From assembly GCA_934316545.1 (NCBI GenBank), contig CAKRDT010000007.1, positions 1-64,000 on the forward strand: a DNA stretch of 64,000 nt, written 5' to 3'. A program made the translations under genes and the position numbers. Positions 49,276-57,638 of the stretch are shown here, piece after piece. Origin of the DNA: an uncultured Agathobacter sp. (lineage in GTDB: Bacteria; Bacillota; Clostridia; Lachnospirales; Lachnospiraceae). The notes under the pieces are model-generated. The model saw nothing but the letters and a program-made list of their open reading frames with translations, made no database searches and was not told the origin of the DNA. The stretch's first letter is position 1, and each line of letters opens with the position of its first letter.

Positions 49276-50474
49276 AAAGAGTATATACATTGTGCATAAT
49301 AACCTGTCTGGTGATGTCGTTGTTTTCCTTTGGAATCCATAAAATAACCAGAGAGGATGAAAAGCATCTGAAGGTTGGATTCATATTTGTAGGGGATGAA
49401 ATTACACCTTATACCAATAATTTTATTAAAGCCAGAGATCATGTGAAAGAAGTGTATGGTGACCGGATTGAATGTGTGACCATTTATAATGTGGCAGAGG
49501 GACAGGTGGAATCGCACCTTCAGGAGCTGGTTGATGAAGGCTGCGACTATATTATCGCAGCCAGTTATGGGTATGGTCCGGATGTGAAAGCCATCGCTGA
49601 ACAGTATCCGGATATTCAGTTCTGTGTCCCTACAGGAGATAACGCAAATTCGGATCCGGTTCTGCCGAATTATCATAATTGTTTTGGGGAAATCTATCAG
49701 GGCAGATATGTATGCGGCAGAGTTGCAGGAATGAAAATCAAACAGATGATTGAAAAAAATATCATCACCCCCCAACAGGCAAAAGTCGGCTATGTGGCGG
49801 CTTTTCCGCTGCCGGAAGTAATATCCGGTTATACCGCTTTTTATCTTGGGGTACAATCGATGGTTCCGGAAGCCACCATGATCGTTAAGTATACCGATAC
49901 ATGGTCCAGCTATTCACTTGAAAAACAGGCTGCAAACGAACTGATCGATGAAAACTGTGTGGTTATCTCACAACATTCGGATACCATTGGTCCAGCTACC
50001 GCTTGCGAGAATGCAAAACTGGAGATCCCGGTCTATCATGTAGGATACAATCAGAGTATGACGGACATTGCTCCAACCAAATCGCTGATCAGTTGTTGTG
50101 TTGATTACTCGTATTATTTTGAGCAGTCGATCGGAGCCCTGCTCCATGATAAGAAAATCGAAGATTGCATCGATGGACGGACGTATGGACAGGATGCTAT
50201 GGCCGGTCTTGATAAGGGCTGGGTACGGATTCTGGATCTCAATGAGACCGTTGCGCCAAGCGGAACAAAGGAAATGGTTGAGGACACCATTGCAAAATTA
50301 GGCAAGGGAGAATTGGAGGTCTTTTCCGGACCATTTACCGGTGTGAGTGTGTTTGATCCGAATGACAGGATCGATCTGAATTCTCCGTATAAAGAAAATG
50401 AACAGTCATCCTCGCCGACTTTTTGTTATATTCTTGATGATGTAATTTCGATGGAAGAGATGAACGAAAAATAG
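49272..50474 (+). CDS. BMP/PnrA-like periplasmic ligand-binding protein
   Basis: 400 residues. An N-terminal hydrophobic segment (about 4-20) lacks a lipobox cysteine, so the protein may be membrane-anchored by an uncleaved signal. The rest matches the basic membrane protein (PnrA/TmpC) family, which binds nucleosides: KVGFIFVGDE, FIKARDHVKEVYGDRI, YGYGPDVKAIAEQYPDIQFC, GRYVCGRVAGMKI, KVGYVAAFPLPEVISGYTAFYLGVQ, GPATACENAK and GWVRILDL. The ATG overlaps the stop of the HD-GYP sensor (ATGA). No ABC permease or ATPase is adjacent, which argues for a sensory rather than a transport role. Confidence 0.85.
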   Translation: MKRVYTLCIITCLVMSLFSFGIHKITREDEKHLKVGFIFVGDEITPYTNNFIKARDHVKEVYGDRIECVTIYNVAEGQVESHLQELVDEGCDYIIAASYGYGPDVKAIAEQYPDIQFCVPTGDNANSDPVLPNYHNCFGEIYQGRYVCGRVAGMKIKQMIEKNIITPQQAKVGYVAAFPLPEVISGYTAFYLGVQSMVPEATMIVKYTDTWSSYSLEKQAANELIDENCVVISQHSDTIGPATACENAKLEIPVYHVGYNQSMTDIAPTKSLISCCVDYSYYFEQSIGALLHDKKIEDCIDGRTYGQDAMAGLDKGWVRILDLNETVAPSGTKEMVEDTIAKLGKGELEVFSGPFTGVSVFDPNDRIDLNSPYKENEQSSSPTFCYILDDVISMEEMNEK

Positions 50475-50539
50475 AAGCTATAATAGAAAGATAAAAATGG
50501 ATCCTATGCAAGGATGGTATACTTCATACATAAAATAAG

Positions 50540-50598
50540 AACACCCGAATCGTCAGATATAGGTTGAAAATCTGTATTTAGCGAGGCGGGTGTTTTTG
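50540..50598 (+). terminator. Rho-independent terminator with inner hairpin
   Basis: aacacccg (50540-50547) pairs with cgggtgtt (50587-50594), followed by T residues. The 39-base interior contains cagat/atctg, a second stem. Confidence 0.8.
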
Positions 50599-50610
50599 TT
50601 ATATTTGTCT

Positions 50611-50638
50611 TTGCATTCCGGATGGAAAATGTTATAAT
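50611..50638 (+). promoter_or_regulatory. Promoter of the 48-residue membrane peptide
   Basis: ttgcat (50611-50616) and tataat (50633-50638) are 16 bases apart, just after a terminator and about 80 bases before the start codon. Confidence 0.7.
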
Positions 50639-50716
50639 AACGACATATGAAAGAGAACGGATAAGTGGATATCCGATTGGTTAAGATAACAAGAATAAGA
50701 CAGGAGATGAACGATA

Positions 50717-50863
50717 ATGTCAGAGACAGGGGTATTGATTTTTATTGGATGCATCATCGGAGTTGCAGTGCTTGGAGCACTGATCGCAGTGATCGCAGCC
50801 GTATCAGGAGCTTCGGCAGCGATTGTGGACGATGAGGAGACAACCGAAAAAGAGAATATGTAA
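50717..50863 (+). CDS. Small single-helix membrane protein
   Basis: 48 residues: a short polar start (MSETG), one long hydrophobic helix from about 6 to 37 with repeated Gly/Ala/Ile/Val, and an acidic tail (DDEETTEKEN). CAGGAG lies ten bases before the ATG. The gene has its own promoter and its own terminator, which makes it an independent unit rather than noise. I do not recognise it. It lies before the RND transporter but is not in the same transcript. Confidence 0.65.
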   Translation: MSETGVLIFIGCIIGVAVLGALIAVIAAVSGASAAIVDDEETTEKENM

Positions 50864-50869
50864 AACTAA

Positions 50870-50900
50870 GGCGCGCCAGAGTGATCCGGCGTGTCTTTTT
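50870..50900 (+). terminator. Rho-independent terminator of the small membrane protein gene
   Basis: ggcgcgcc (50870-50877) pairs with ggcgtgtc (50888-50895) using two G-T pairs, and is followed by five T residues. Confidence 0.8.
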
Positions 50901-50965
50901 GTTATGCGGAAATTGCTTTTGGCAGCATCAAATCTAAAATAAAAATTAAGTATCGGTTCATCAAC

Positions 50966-50995
50966 TTGTAAATAAATCCATGCTATAGGTATAAT
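50966..50995 (+). promoter_or_regulatory. Promoter of the RND transporter gene
   Basis: ttgtaa (50966-50971) and tataat (50990-50995) are 18 bases apart, 49 bases before the start codon. Confidence 0.6.
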
Positions 50996-51043
50996 AAAAA
51001 TAATTGACCAATTTATGGTAAAAAACAGGAGGAATGGAATGAT

Positions 51044-54000
51044 ATGATATCGAAGTATAGTGTCCGGCGACCGTACACCGTGTTAGTCGGCGTCATACTG
51101 GTGATCGTGCTCGGCGTTGTTTCTTTGATGAAGATGACAACGGATCTGTTGCCGGACATGAGTTTTCAGTATGCGCTCGTTGTTACGACGGATATGGGAG
51201 CGAGTCCGGAGAAGGTGGAAAGTGAGGTGACCGCGCCGATCGAAGCGGCGATGGCGACCACGTCGAATATTAAGAATATCAGTTCCATCTCGTACAACAG
51301 TTACTCGATCGTAACGCTCGAGTATGAGCAGAATGCAAATATGGATTCGGTTGTGATCGAAATCCAGCAGAGCCTGGATCAGATCTCCGGTCAGTGGAGT
51401 GATTCGGTCGGAACACCGATGATCATGAAGATCAATCCGGATATGCTTCCGGTTGTCGCGGCAGCTGTGGATGTGGACGGAATGAGCGCTTCGGAAATTT
51501 CGGATTATGTGGAAAACGATCTGGTGCCGAGTCTCGAGAGTCTTGAGGGTGTGGCATCGGTTTCAACGACCGGACAGCTCGATGAGAGCATCCAGGTGAC
51601 AATGAATCAGGATAAGATCGATGCGCTCAACAGGAAGATCAAGAAAAGCATTGATAAGCAGTTTACCGACGCGCAGAAGAAGATTGATGATTCGAGTGCC
51701 AAGGTGGAGAGCGGAAAACAGTCGATGACGTCCGGACAGGATCAGCTTTCCGATGCACTCAATAAGACCATGGAGAAACGCGATGAGCTGTATAAGACGG
51801 AGGAAGACCTGCAGAAGCAGCTGAAGGATCTCAAGAAACAGCAGAAGTCTCTGACCCAGATCCAGGAAGGCATAAACACGGTGATGACTTCGGATGGCTA
51901 TACGAGCATTACAACTGTGCTCAAAGACAATCCGGATGCAGCGCAGCTTCCGGAGATGCAGCAGAAGATCAAGGCGTTCAATAAGGCAGTCAAGAAGCAG
52001 TTTGCCGGCCTTAGTGCGCTTGGCATTACGGTCAATACATATGAGGATCTGCCGACAGCAGCAGCTACCGTATCGGCGACATTGACCAAGGTAAACACTG
52101 GAATCAAGACGATTGACAGTGCACTCGAGAAAGTGCAGGAGGGTAAAGTGTCACTCTCTACAGCGATGGATACCTTAAATGCCAATGCAGCACTTGCAGC
52201 ACTGCAGATGAGCGCAAGTTCCGCTGAATTGTCGAATGCGGCATCTTCTCTCGAAACCGCACAGAGTAATCTGGATGATGCGAAGGAGAAAGCATACGAT
52301 TCGGCAGACCTGAACAGTATTCTGACGAAAGACACATTATCGAACTTATTTACCGCACAGAACTTTGACATGCCGGCAGGCTACGCGATGGACGGAGATA
52401 CGAAGTATCTTGTCCGTGTCGGCGAGGCTGTCAAGAGTGAGGATGATTTAAAGGATCTTGTTCTGATGGATCTGAATATGGATGGAATCGATCCGATCTG
52501 CCTGAGCGATGTGGCAGATGTCGAGATGACGGACAATTCCGATGCGACCTACGCAGTGGTCAACGGAAACCCGGCCGTCACACTTTCCATCGAGAAGCAG
52601 ACCGGATATTCGACCGGAGAGGTTACGGATCGCATTTTAAATAAATTCGATCAGCTTGAGAAGGCGGACAGCAATCTGAACCTGACGGTACTGATGAATC
52701 AGGGTGTCTACATTGATATGATCGTAAAAAGCGTAATGCAGAATATGATCTGGGGTGCCATCCTTGCAATCATCGTACTACTCCTGTTCTTAAAGGATAT
52801 CAAGCCTACGATTGTGATTGCATGTGCGATTCCGCTTTCTGTAGTGACTGCGGTTGTGCTCATGTACTTTACGGGAATTTCGATGAATATTATTTCGATG
52901 TCGGGACTTCTTCTCGGAATCGGAATGCTCGTGGATAACTCGATCGTTGTCATCGAGAATATTTACCGCCTGCGCCACGAGGGTTACTCGATCAAGAAAG
53001 CAGCGGTACAGGGCGCAAGCCAGGTAACCGGTGCGATTATCGCATCCACTCTGACAACCGTCAGTGTATACGCGCCGATCATTTTTACGGAAGGAATTAC
53101 AAGACAGCTCTTTGTCGATCTGGCTTTGACCATCGCCTATACACTGATCGCCAGCCTTGTCGTTGCACTTACTTTTGTGCCTGCCATGGCATCGGTAACA
53201 TTGAAAAAGACCAAAGAGATTCGTCATCCTTGGTTCGATGCAATGAAGGATGCATACGGACGGTTCCTCGCAGACTGTCTGCGTTTTAAACCGATCGTCT
53301 TTATCGTGGCGGTTGTGCTTCTTGCGGGAAGTGCGGTGCTCAGCCTCTCGAAGGGAATGAATTTCATGGATATGGATATGGAGACAAACCAGATCTCCGT
53401 ATCGATCGCCGCAAAGGAAGGCGAGAACTTAACATTTGATGAGTTAAAGGATGCTTCCAACGAAGTGATCGATAAGATTTCCGATATCAAGGGCATCGAC
53501 ACGATCGGAGCCAGCATCGGCGGCAACTCCACGATGAATCTTATGGGTGGCGAAAGTGATAAAGTAACGATGTATGTGTTGCTCGATGAAGATTCGGATG
53601 TCAGCAACGATGAAGTCTCCAAGGAGATCCTGGACCGCACGAAAGATATGGACTGCGATGTCACATGCGACTCGTCCTCGATGGATTACTCCGCCTTTTT
53701 CGGCGAGGGTATCTCGGTCCGCATCAAGGGCAGCGATATTGATATCCTGCAGAAACTGGCCAAGGAAATCGCTTCCGTTATGGAAGACACCAAGGGTACC
53801 ATGGATGTGGACGATGGACTCGATGATGCAACGCCGCAGCTTACTATCACGGTCAATAAGGAAAAAGCCGCAAAATACGGCTACACGGTTGCACAGGTTT
53901 ATCAGCTTGTAGCGGCAAAGATGGCGGACAGCAAGAGTGTGACGACCATCTCAACCGATATCAAGGATTACGAGGTCTACTTACAGACCGAGGATCAGGA

Positions 54001-54802
54001 AGATACCACACTTGATGATATTAAGAATCTGACTTTTACGTACACGAACAAGAATGGTAAAGAGAAAGAGATTCCGCTTACCAGGATCGCAACGATGAAG
54101 AATACCACAACGCTCAGCACGATCAGCCGAGATGCACAGTCCCGTTATCTGACTGTATCCTGCAACGTGGATGAGGAGCACAATGTAACGCTTATCGGTA
54201 ATGCATTACAGAAGAAAATCGACAAGCTCGACATCCCGGACGGATATTCGGTCGAGATGACCGGTGAGGATGAGACGATCAGCGACTCTATGAGCCAGCT
54301 TGTTCTCATGCTTGTGCTTGCGGTAATCTTTATCTACCTGATCATGGTCGTACAGTTCCAGTCATTGGTATCGCCGTTTATCATTATGTTCTCGATTCCG
54401 CTTGCGTTCACCGGTGGATTTATCGCACTGTTTATCAGCGGACAGGAAGTCAATGTTACTTCCATGCTCGGATTTATCATGCTTGCCGGACTGATCGTAA
54501 ATAATGGTATCGTGCTCATTGACTACATCAATCAGGCGAGACATGAGGGAACATCCAAGAAATCGGCAATCATTGAAGCTGGCAAGACGAGACTGCGCCC
54601 GATCCTGATGACAGCCCTTACCACGATCCTTGCGATGTCAACTTCCGCAATCGGAATCGGCGAAGGTTCCGAGATGATGCGCCCGATGGCGATCACGATC
54701 ATCGGAGGGCTTGTATATGGTACACTTCTGACGCTGGTGGTCATTCCGTGTATTTACGATGCATTCAACCGTGAGAAGGATATGACGGAGGAAGAGCTTT
54801 AA
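51044..54802 (+). CDS. RND family efflux transporter (AcrB/SwrC-like) with coiled-coil insert
   Basis: 1252 residues. The protein has the usual two-fold RND layout: a first helix (RRPYTVLVGVILVIVLGVV), an extracytoplasmic part, helices 2-7, then the repeat with a second extracytoplasmic part and helices 8-12. The intramembrane region has GMLVDNSIVVIENI, with the paired Asp typical of proton relay, and PLAFTGGFIALFI in the second half. Between about residues 187 and 425 there is an extra helical insert rich in Lys, Gln and Ala, predicted as coiled coil by its heptad pattern; AcrB has nothing like it. No membrane-fusion protein gene is adjacent. The substrate is unknown. Confidence 0.92.
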   Translation: MISKYSVRRPYTVLVGVILVIVLGVVSLMKMTTDLLPDMSFQYALVVTTDMGASPEKVESEVTAPIEAAMATTSNIKNISSISYNSYSIVTLEYEQNANMDSVVIEIQQSLDQISGQWSDSVGTPMIMKINPDMLPVVAAAVDVDGMSASEISDYVENDLVPSLESLEGVASVSTTGQLDESIQVTMNQDKIDALNRKIKKSIDKQFTDAQKKIDDSSAKVESGKQSMTSGQDQLSDALNKTMEKRDELYKTEEDLQKQLKDLKKQQKSLTQIQEGINTVMTSDGYTSITTVLKDNPDAAQLPEMQQKIKAFNKAVKKQFAGLSALGITVNTYEDLPTAAATVSATLTKVNTGIKTIDSALEKVQEGKVSLSTAMDTLNANAALAALQMSASSAELSNAASSLETAQSNLDDAKEKAYDSADLNSILTKDTLSNLFTAQNFDMPAGYAMDGDTKYLVRVGEAVKSEDDLKDLVLMDLNMDGIDPICLSDVADVEMTDNSDATYAVVNGNPAVTLSIEKQTGYSTGEVTDRILNKFDQLEKADSNLNLTVLMNQGVYIDMIVKSVMQNMIWGAILAIIVLLLFLKDIKPTIVIACAIPLSVVTAVVLMYFTGISMNIISMSGLLLGIGMLVDNSIVVIENIYRLRHEGYSIKKAAVQGASQVTGAIIASTLTTVSVYAPIIFTEGITRQLFVDLALTIAYTLIASLVVALTFVPAMASVTLKKTKEIRHPWFDAMKDAYGRFLADCLRFKPIVFIVAVVLLAGSAVLSLSKGMNFMDMDMETNQISVSIAAKEGENLTFDELKDASNEVIDKISDIKGIDTIGASIGGNSTMNLMGGESDKVTMYVLLDEDSDVSNDEVSKEILDRTKDMDCDVTCDSSSMDYSAFFGEGISVRIKGSDIDILQKLAKEIASVMEDTKGTMDVDDGLDDATPQLTITVNKEKAAKYGYTVAQVYQLVAAKMADSKSVTTISTDIKDYEVYLQTEDQEDTTLDDIKNLTFTYTNKNGKEKEIPLTRIATMKNTTTLSTISRDAQSRYLTVSCNVDEEHNVTLIGNALQKKIDKLDIPDGYSVEMTGEDETISDSMSQLVLMLVLAVIFIYLIMVVQFQSLVSPFIIMFSIPLAFTGGFIALFISGQEVNVTSMLGFIMLAGLIVNNGIVLIDYINQARHEGTSKKSAIIEAGKTRLRPILMTALTTILAMSTSAIGIGEGSEMMRPMAITIIGGLVYGTLLTLVVIPCIYDAFNREKDMTEEEL

Positions 54803-54875
54803 AAGGGTTGCTTTTCGCATCTTGTTGTGATAAAGTACAAATGTTCCGAATATTGGAACCATAGAGTGAGACATT

Positions 54876-54931
54876 GGTCACACGAAGGGGTACACCACCG
54901 CGGGTGTAGCTTTTTTCGTGTGGCCTTTTTT
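54876..54931 (+). terminator. Two-tier terminator after the RND gene
   Basis: An outer 11-base-pair stem (54876-54886 with 54915-54925, one G-T pair) encloses a second stem, tacacc (54891-54896) with ggtgta (54903-54908). Six T residues follow. Confidence 0.85.
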
Positions 54932-54934
54932 CAT

Positions 54935-55314
54935 GCGCAATTATGGAAGCTTTTAGGGCGCGCTCCCTCTGCGGCTTGCTCCTACCCGGCTGGCACCTGA
55001 GAGGAGCACGGTTTTAAACAAAATCATTGAATTTGCGGAATGTTCGATGGGCTCAAGTTTTGTGTCCGAGCATCGCTTCGACTGTGGAGTTCTGAATGTA
55101 CGACTGACACAGATGTGTTTACACAGTCTGTGTTCAGGCGAACGTTCGGAGCGACACTGTCTAAGCTTGAGCGGACAGCAAATCATTGAAAGAGCCCAGC
55201 GAAGATTTCTTGCAAATTCCTGATTTTGGATAACTAGTGTCCTCTCAGGTGCCAGCCGGGTAGGAGCAAGCCGCAGAGGGAGCGCGCTACAAAGAACGTT
55301 CACAATTGCGGGGA
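54935..55314. repeat. Large near-palindromic element with 48-bp perfect arms
   Basis: Bases 54958-55005 and 55240-55287 are perfect inverted repeats of 48 bases. Similarity continues imperfectly outside the arms, to cgcaatt near 54935 and aattgcg near 55310. It also continues inside them: the left interior (about 55018-55055) matches the complement of the right interior (about 55190-55230) in blocks such as aaaatca, aatttgc and tgggctc. A hairpin acacaga/tctgtgt at 55107-55133 sits almost exactly at the midpoint. The whole unit could fold into one long imperfect hairpin. It encodes no convincing protein and separates the RND terminator from thiS. Confidence 0.9.
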
Positions 55315-55345
55315 ATAACAGAATAACGTAGGAATGGAGGACAAT

Positions 55346-55546
55346 ATGGTACACATCAACGGTAAGGACATTGACGTAGCGGGGCAGACTCTGAAGGCAT
55401 ACCTGGATGCGAGTGATTACGAGCCGGGCACGTATGTCGTGGAGTGCAACGAGGAGATCGTGCACAAGGAGGATTATGGGAAGCATATGCTTCATGACGG
55501 AGACGTTGTAGAAATCGTGCAGTTTATGGGCGGAGGCGCCTGTTAA
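55346..55546 (+). CDS. thiS: Sulfur carrier protein ThiS
   Basis: 66 residues of the ubiquitin-like ThiS fold (VHINGKDIDVAGQTLKAYLD, DGDVVEIVQFMGGG). ThiS carries sulfur as a C-terminal thiocarboxylate for thiazole synthesis. The start at 55346 is chosen because GGAGG lies six bases upstream. The protein ends Gly-Gly-Gly-Ala-Cys, so the functional Gly-Gly is not at the very end; two residues would have to be removed before activation. It is followed by thiG after 55 bases. No thiF activating-enzyme gene is in the window. Confidence 0.9.
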   Translation: MVHINGKDIDVAGQTLKAYLDASDYEPGTYVVECNEEIVHKEDYGKHMLHDGDVVEIVQFMGGGAC

Positions 55547-55601
55547 CGAATAGAGAGAACACCTTAGCATAAGGCGCAGACAGAAAGAGAGGACAAAAGC
55601 A

Positions 55602-56372
55602 ATGGCAAAAGACACATTCACATTAGGCGGCAAAGAATTTTCTTCCCGCTTTATTTTAGGATCAGGAAAATATTCCATGGAGTTGATCAAGGCAGCGGTA
55701 GAGAATGCAGGCGCACAGATCATCACACTTGCAGTCAGAAGAACCAACACAAAGAAAAAAGAGAACATTCTTGATTTCATTCCGGAGGGAGTAACCCTTC
55801 TTCCGAATACATCCGGCGCAAGAGATGCAAAGGAGGCAGTACGGATTGCGCGTATGGCGAGAGAACTCGGATGCGGTGATTTCGTGAAAGTTGAGATCAT
55901 GAAAGACAGCAAATATCTGCTTCCGGATAATGTGGAGACGGTCAAAGCGACCGAGATGCTGGCAAACGAGGGATTCGTCGTACTTCCTTATATGTACCCG
56001 GATCTGTATACCGCAAGAGATTTGGTCAATGCGGGAGCAGCAGCCGTGATGCCGCTCGCTTCCCCGATCGGTTCCAACAAGGGACTGGCAACCAAAGAAT
56101 TCATCCAGATCCTGATCGATGAGATCGACCTTCCGGTGATCGTGGATGCCGGAATCGGACGTCCGTCGCAGGCATGTGAGGCGATGGAGATGGGGGCAGC
56201 AGCTGTTATGGCCAATACCGCGATCGCCACAGCCGGTGATGTTCCGGCGATGGCCGGCGCATTTAAGGATGCAATCGAAGCCGGAAGAAGTGCATACCTT
56301 GCAGGACTCGGACGTGTGCTTGAGCGTGGCGCGGCAGCATCGGATCCGCTGACCGGATTTTTAAGGGATTAG
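55602..56372 (+). CDS. thiG: Thiazole synthase ThiG
   Basis: 256 residues. Forms the thiamine thiazole phosphate from deoxyxylulose phosphate, dehydroglycine and ThiS thiocarboxylate. Family signatures include the [19 protein letters not shown] start, the catalytic lysine in [47 protein letters not shown] and [20 protein letters not shown] precedes the ATG. It lies 12 bases ahead of thiH, consistent with the ThiG-ThiH complex known in anaerobes. Confidence 0.97.
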   Translation: MAKDTFTLGGKEFSSRFILGSGKYSMELIKAAVENAGAQIITLAVRRTNTKKKENILDFIPEGVTLLPNTSGARDAKEAVRIARMARELGCGDFVKVEIMKDSKYLLPDNVETVKATEMLANEGFVVLPYMYPDLYTARDLVNAGAAAVMPLASPIGSNKGLATKEFIQILIDEIDLPVIVDAGIGRPSQACEAMEMGAAAVMANTAIATAGDVPAMAGAFKDAIEAGRSAYLAGLGRVLERGAAASDPLTGFLRD

Positions 56373-56384
56373 AGGTGGACGACA

Positions 56385-57638
56385 ATGGCAGAAAATCAAT
56401 TTTTTATCGATTCGGATAAATTAAGTGAGGCGGCTTTGGAACACAAACATAAACTGGAGACTGATCCGTCGAGCCGCACCAATCACATGGAATATATGGA
56501 GGGTATGGAGCAGATTGATTCCGATATCATGGACAAGGTACTCGCGCAGATGAATTCCTACGATTACGGGAAATACACCGCCAAAGAGGTACAGGCGGCT
56601 TTGGAGCATGAGACTTGCACGGTGGAGGATTTCAAGGCACTTTTGTCGCCGGCGGCTTTACCGTTTCTGGAGCGGATGGCGCAGCGTGCGAAGATCGAGA
56701 CGAGCAAACATTTTGGCAATACGGTTTATCTGTTTACGCCGCTTTATATTGCAAACTACTGTGAGAATTACTGCGTTTACTGCGGATTCAACTGTTACAA
56801 TGACATTCATAGAAAGAAGTTGAATTTCGAGGAAATTGAGCATGAGATGAAAGTTATCGCGGATTCCGGTATCGAGGAAATCCTGATGCTGACCGGCGAG
56901 AGCCGCGCGCAGAGTGATGTGAAATATATCGGTGAGGCATGTAAGCTGGCACAGAAATATTTCCGCAATGTCGGATTGGAGATCTATCCGGTCAATAGCG
57001 ATGAGTACCGCTACCTGCATGAGTGCGGTGCGGATTATGTTACCGTATTTCAGGAGACCTACGATTCGGATAAATACGAGACGCTGCATCTGATGGGACA
57101 CAAGCGTGTCTTCCCGTATCGTTTCGAGGCACAGGAGCGTGCACTTATGGGCGGCATGCGGGGCGTCGGTTTCTCGGCACTGCTCGGCTTGTCGGATTTT
57201 CATAAGGATGCATTGGCGTCGGCACTTCACGTGTACTATCTGCAGAGAAAGTATCCGTATGCAGAGTACTCCCTGTCGTGCCCGAGACTTCGACCGATCA
57301 TCAACAACGACAAGATCAATCCTCTTGATGTGCATGAAAAGCAGCTTTGCCAGATTCTGTGTGCATACCGCATTTTCCTGCCGTATGTAGGAATCACGGT
57401 ATCCTCCAGAGAGCAGAAACATTTCCGTGACGGCATTGTCAAGATCGCGGCAACGAAGATATCCGCAGGTGTATCCACGGGTATCGGCGATCACGAGAGC
57501 AAGTACACCGGAAAGGAGGAGAGCGATTCCGGCGATGAGCAGTTCGAGATCTCGGATGGACGAAGCTTCGATCAGATGTATGATGATATGGAGCAGGAAG
57601 GGCTGCAGCCGGTGCTCAACGATTATGTCTATGTATAA
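56385..57638 (+). CDS. thiH: 2-iminoacetate synthase ThiH
   Basis: 417 residues. Radical SAM enzyme that cleaves tyrosine to dehydroglycine and p-cresol for thiazole synthesis. The iron-sulfur motif CENYCVYC (C-x3-C-x2-C) follows TPLYIANY near residue 125. Other family features are LTGESRAQSDVKYI, IYPVNSDEYRYLHECGADYVTVFQETYD, GFSALLGLSD and TVSSREQKHFRDGIVKIAATKISAGVSTGIG. Use of ThiH rather than ThiO fits an anaerobic host. Its 3' end overlaps the start of the thiE-like gene. Confidence 0.97.
   Translation: MAENQFFIDSDKLSEAALEHKHKLETDPSSRTNHMEYMEGMEQIDSDIMDKVLAQMNSYDYGKYTAKEVQAALEHETCTVEDFKALLSPAALPFLERMAQRAKIETSKHFGNTVYLFTPLYIANYCENYCVYCGFNCYNDIHRKKLNFEEIEHEMKVIADSGIEEILMLTGESRAQSDVKYIGEACKLAQKYFRNVGLEIYPVNSDEYRYLHECGADYVTVFQETYDSDKYETLHLMGHKRVFPYRFEAQERALMGGMRGVGFSALLGLSDFHKDALASALHVYYLQRKYPYAEYSLSCPRLRPIINNDKINPLDVHEKQLCQILCAYRIFLPYVGITVSSREQKHFRDGIVKIAATKISAGVSTGIGDHESKYTGKEESDSGDEQFEISDGRSFDQMYDDMEQEGLQPVLNDYVYV

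Noticed and set aside
54953..55945. 330-codon open frame on the minus strand across the palindrome and the thiS/thiG region
   Set aside because: It runs antisense to thiS and thiG, which are certain genes, and its 3' part lies in the palindrome. The translation shows no recognisable domain and is a composition artefact.
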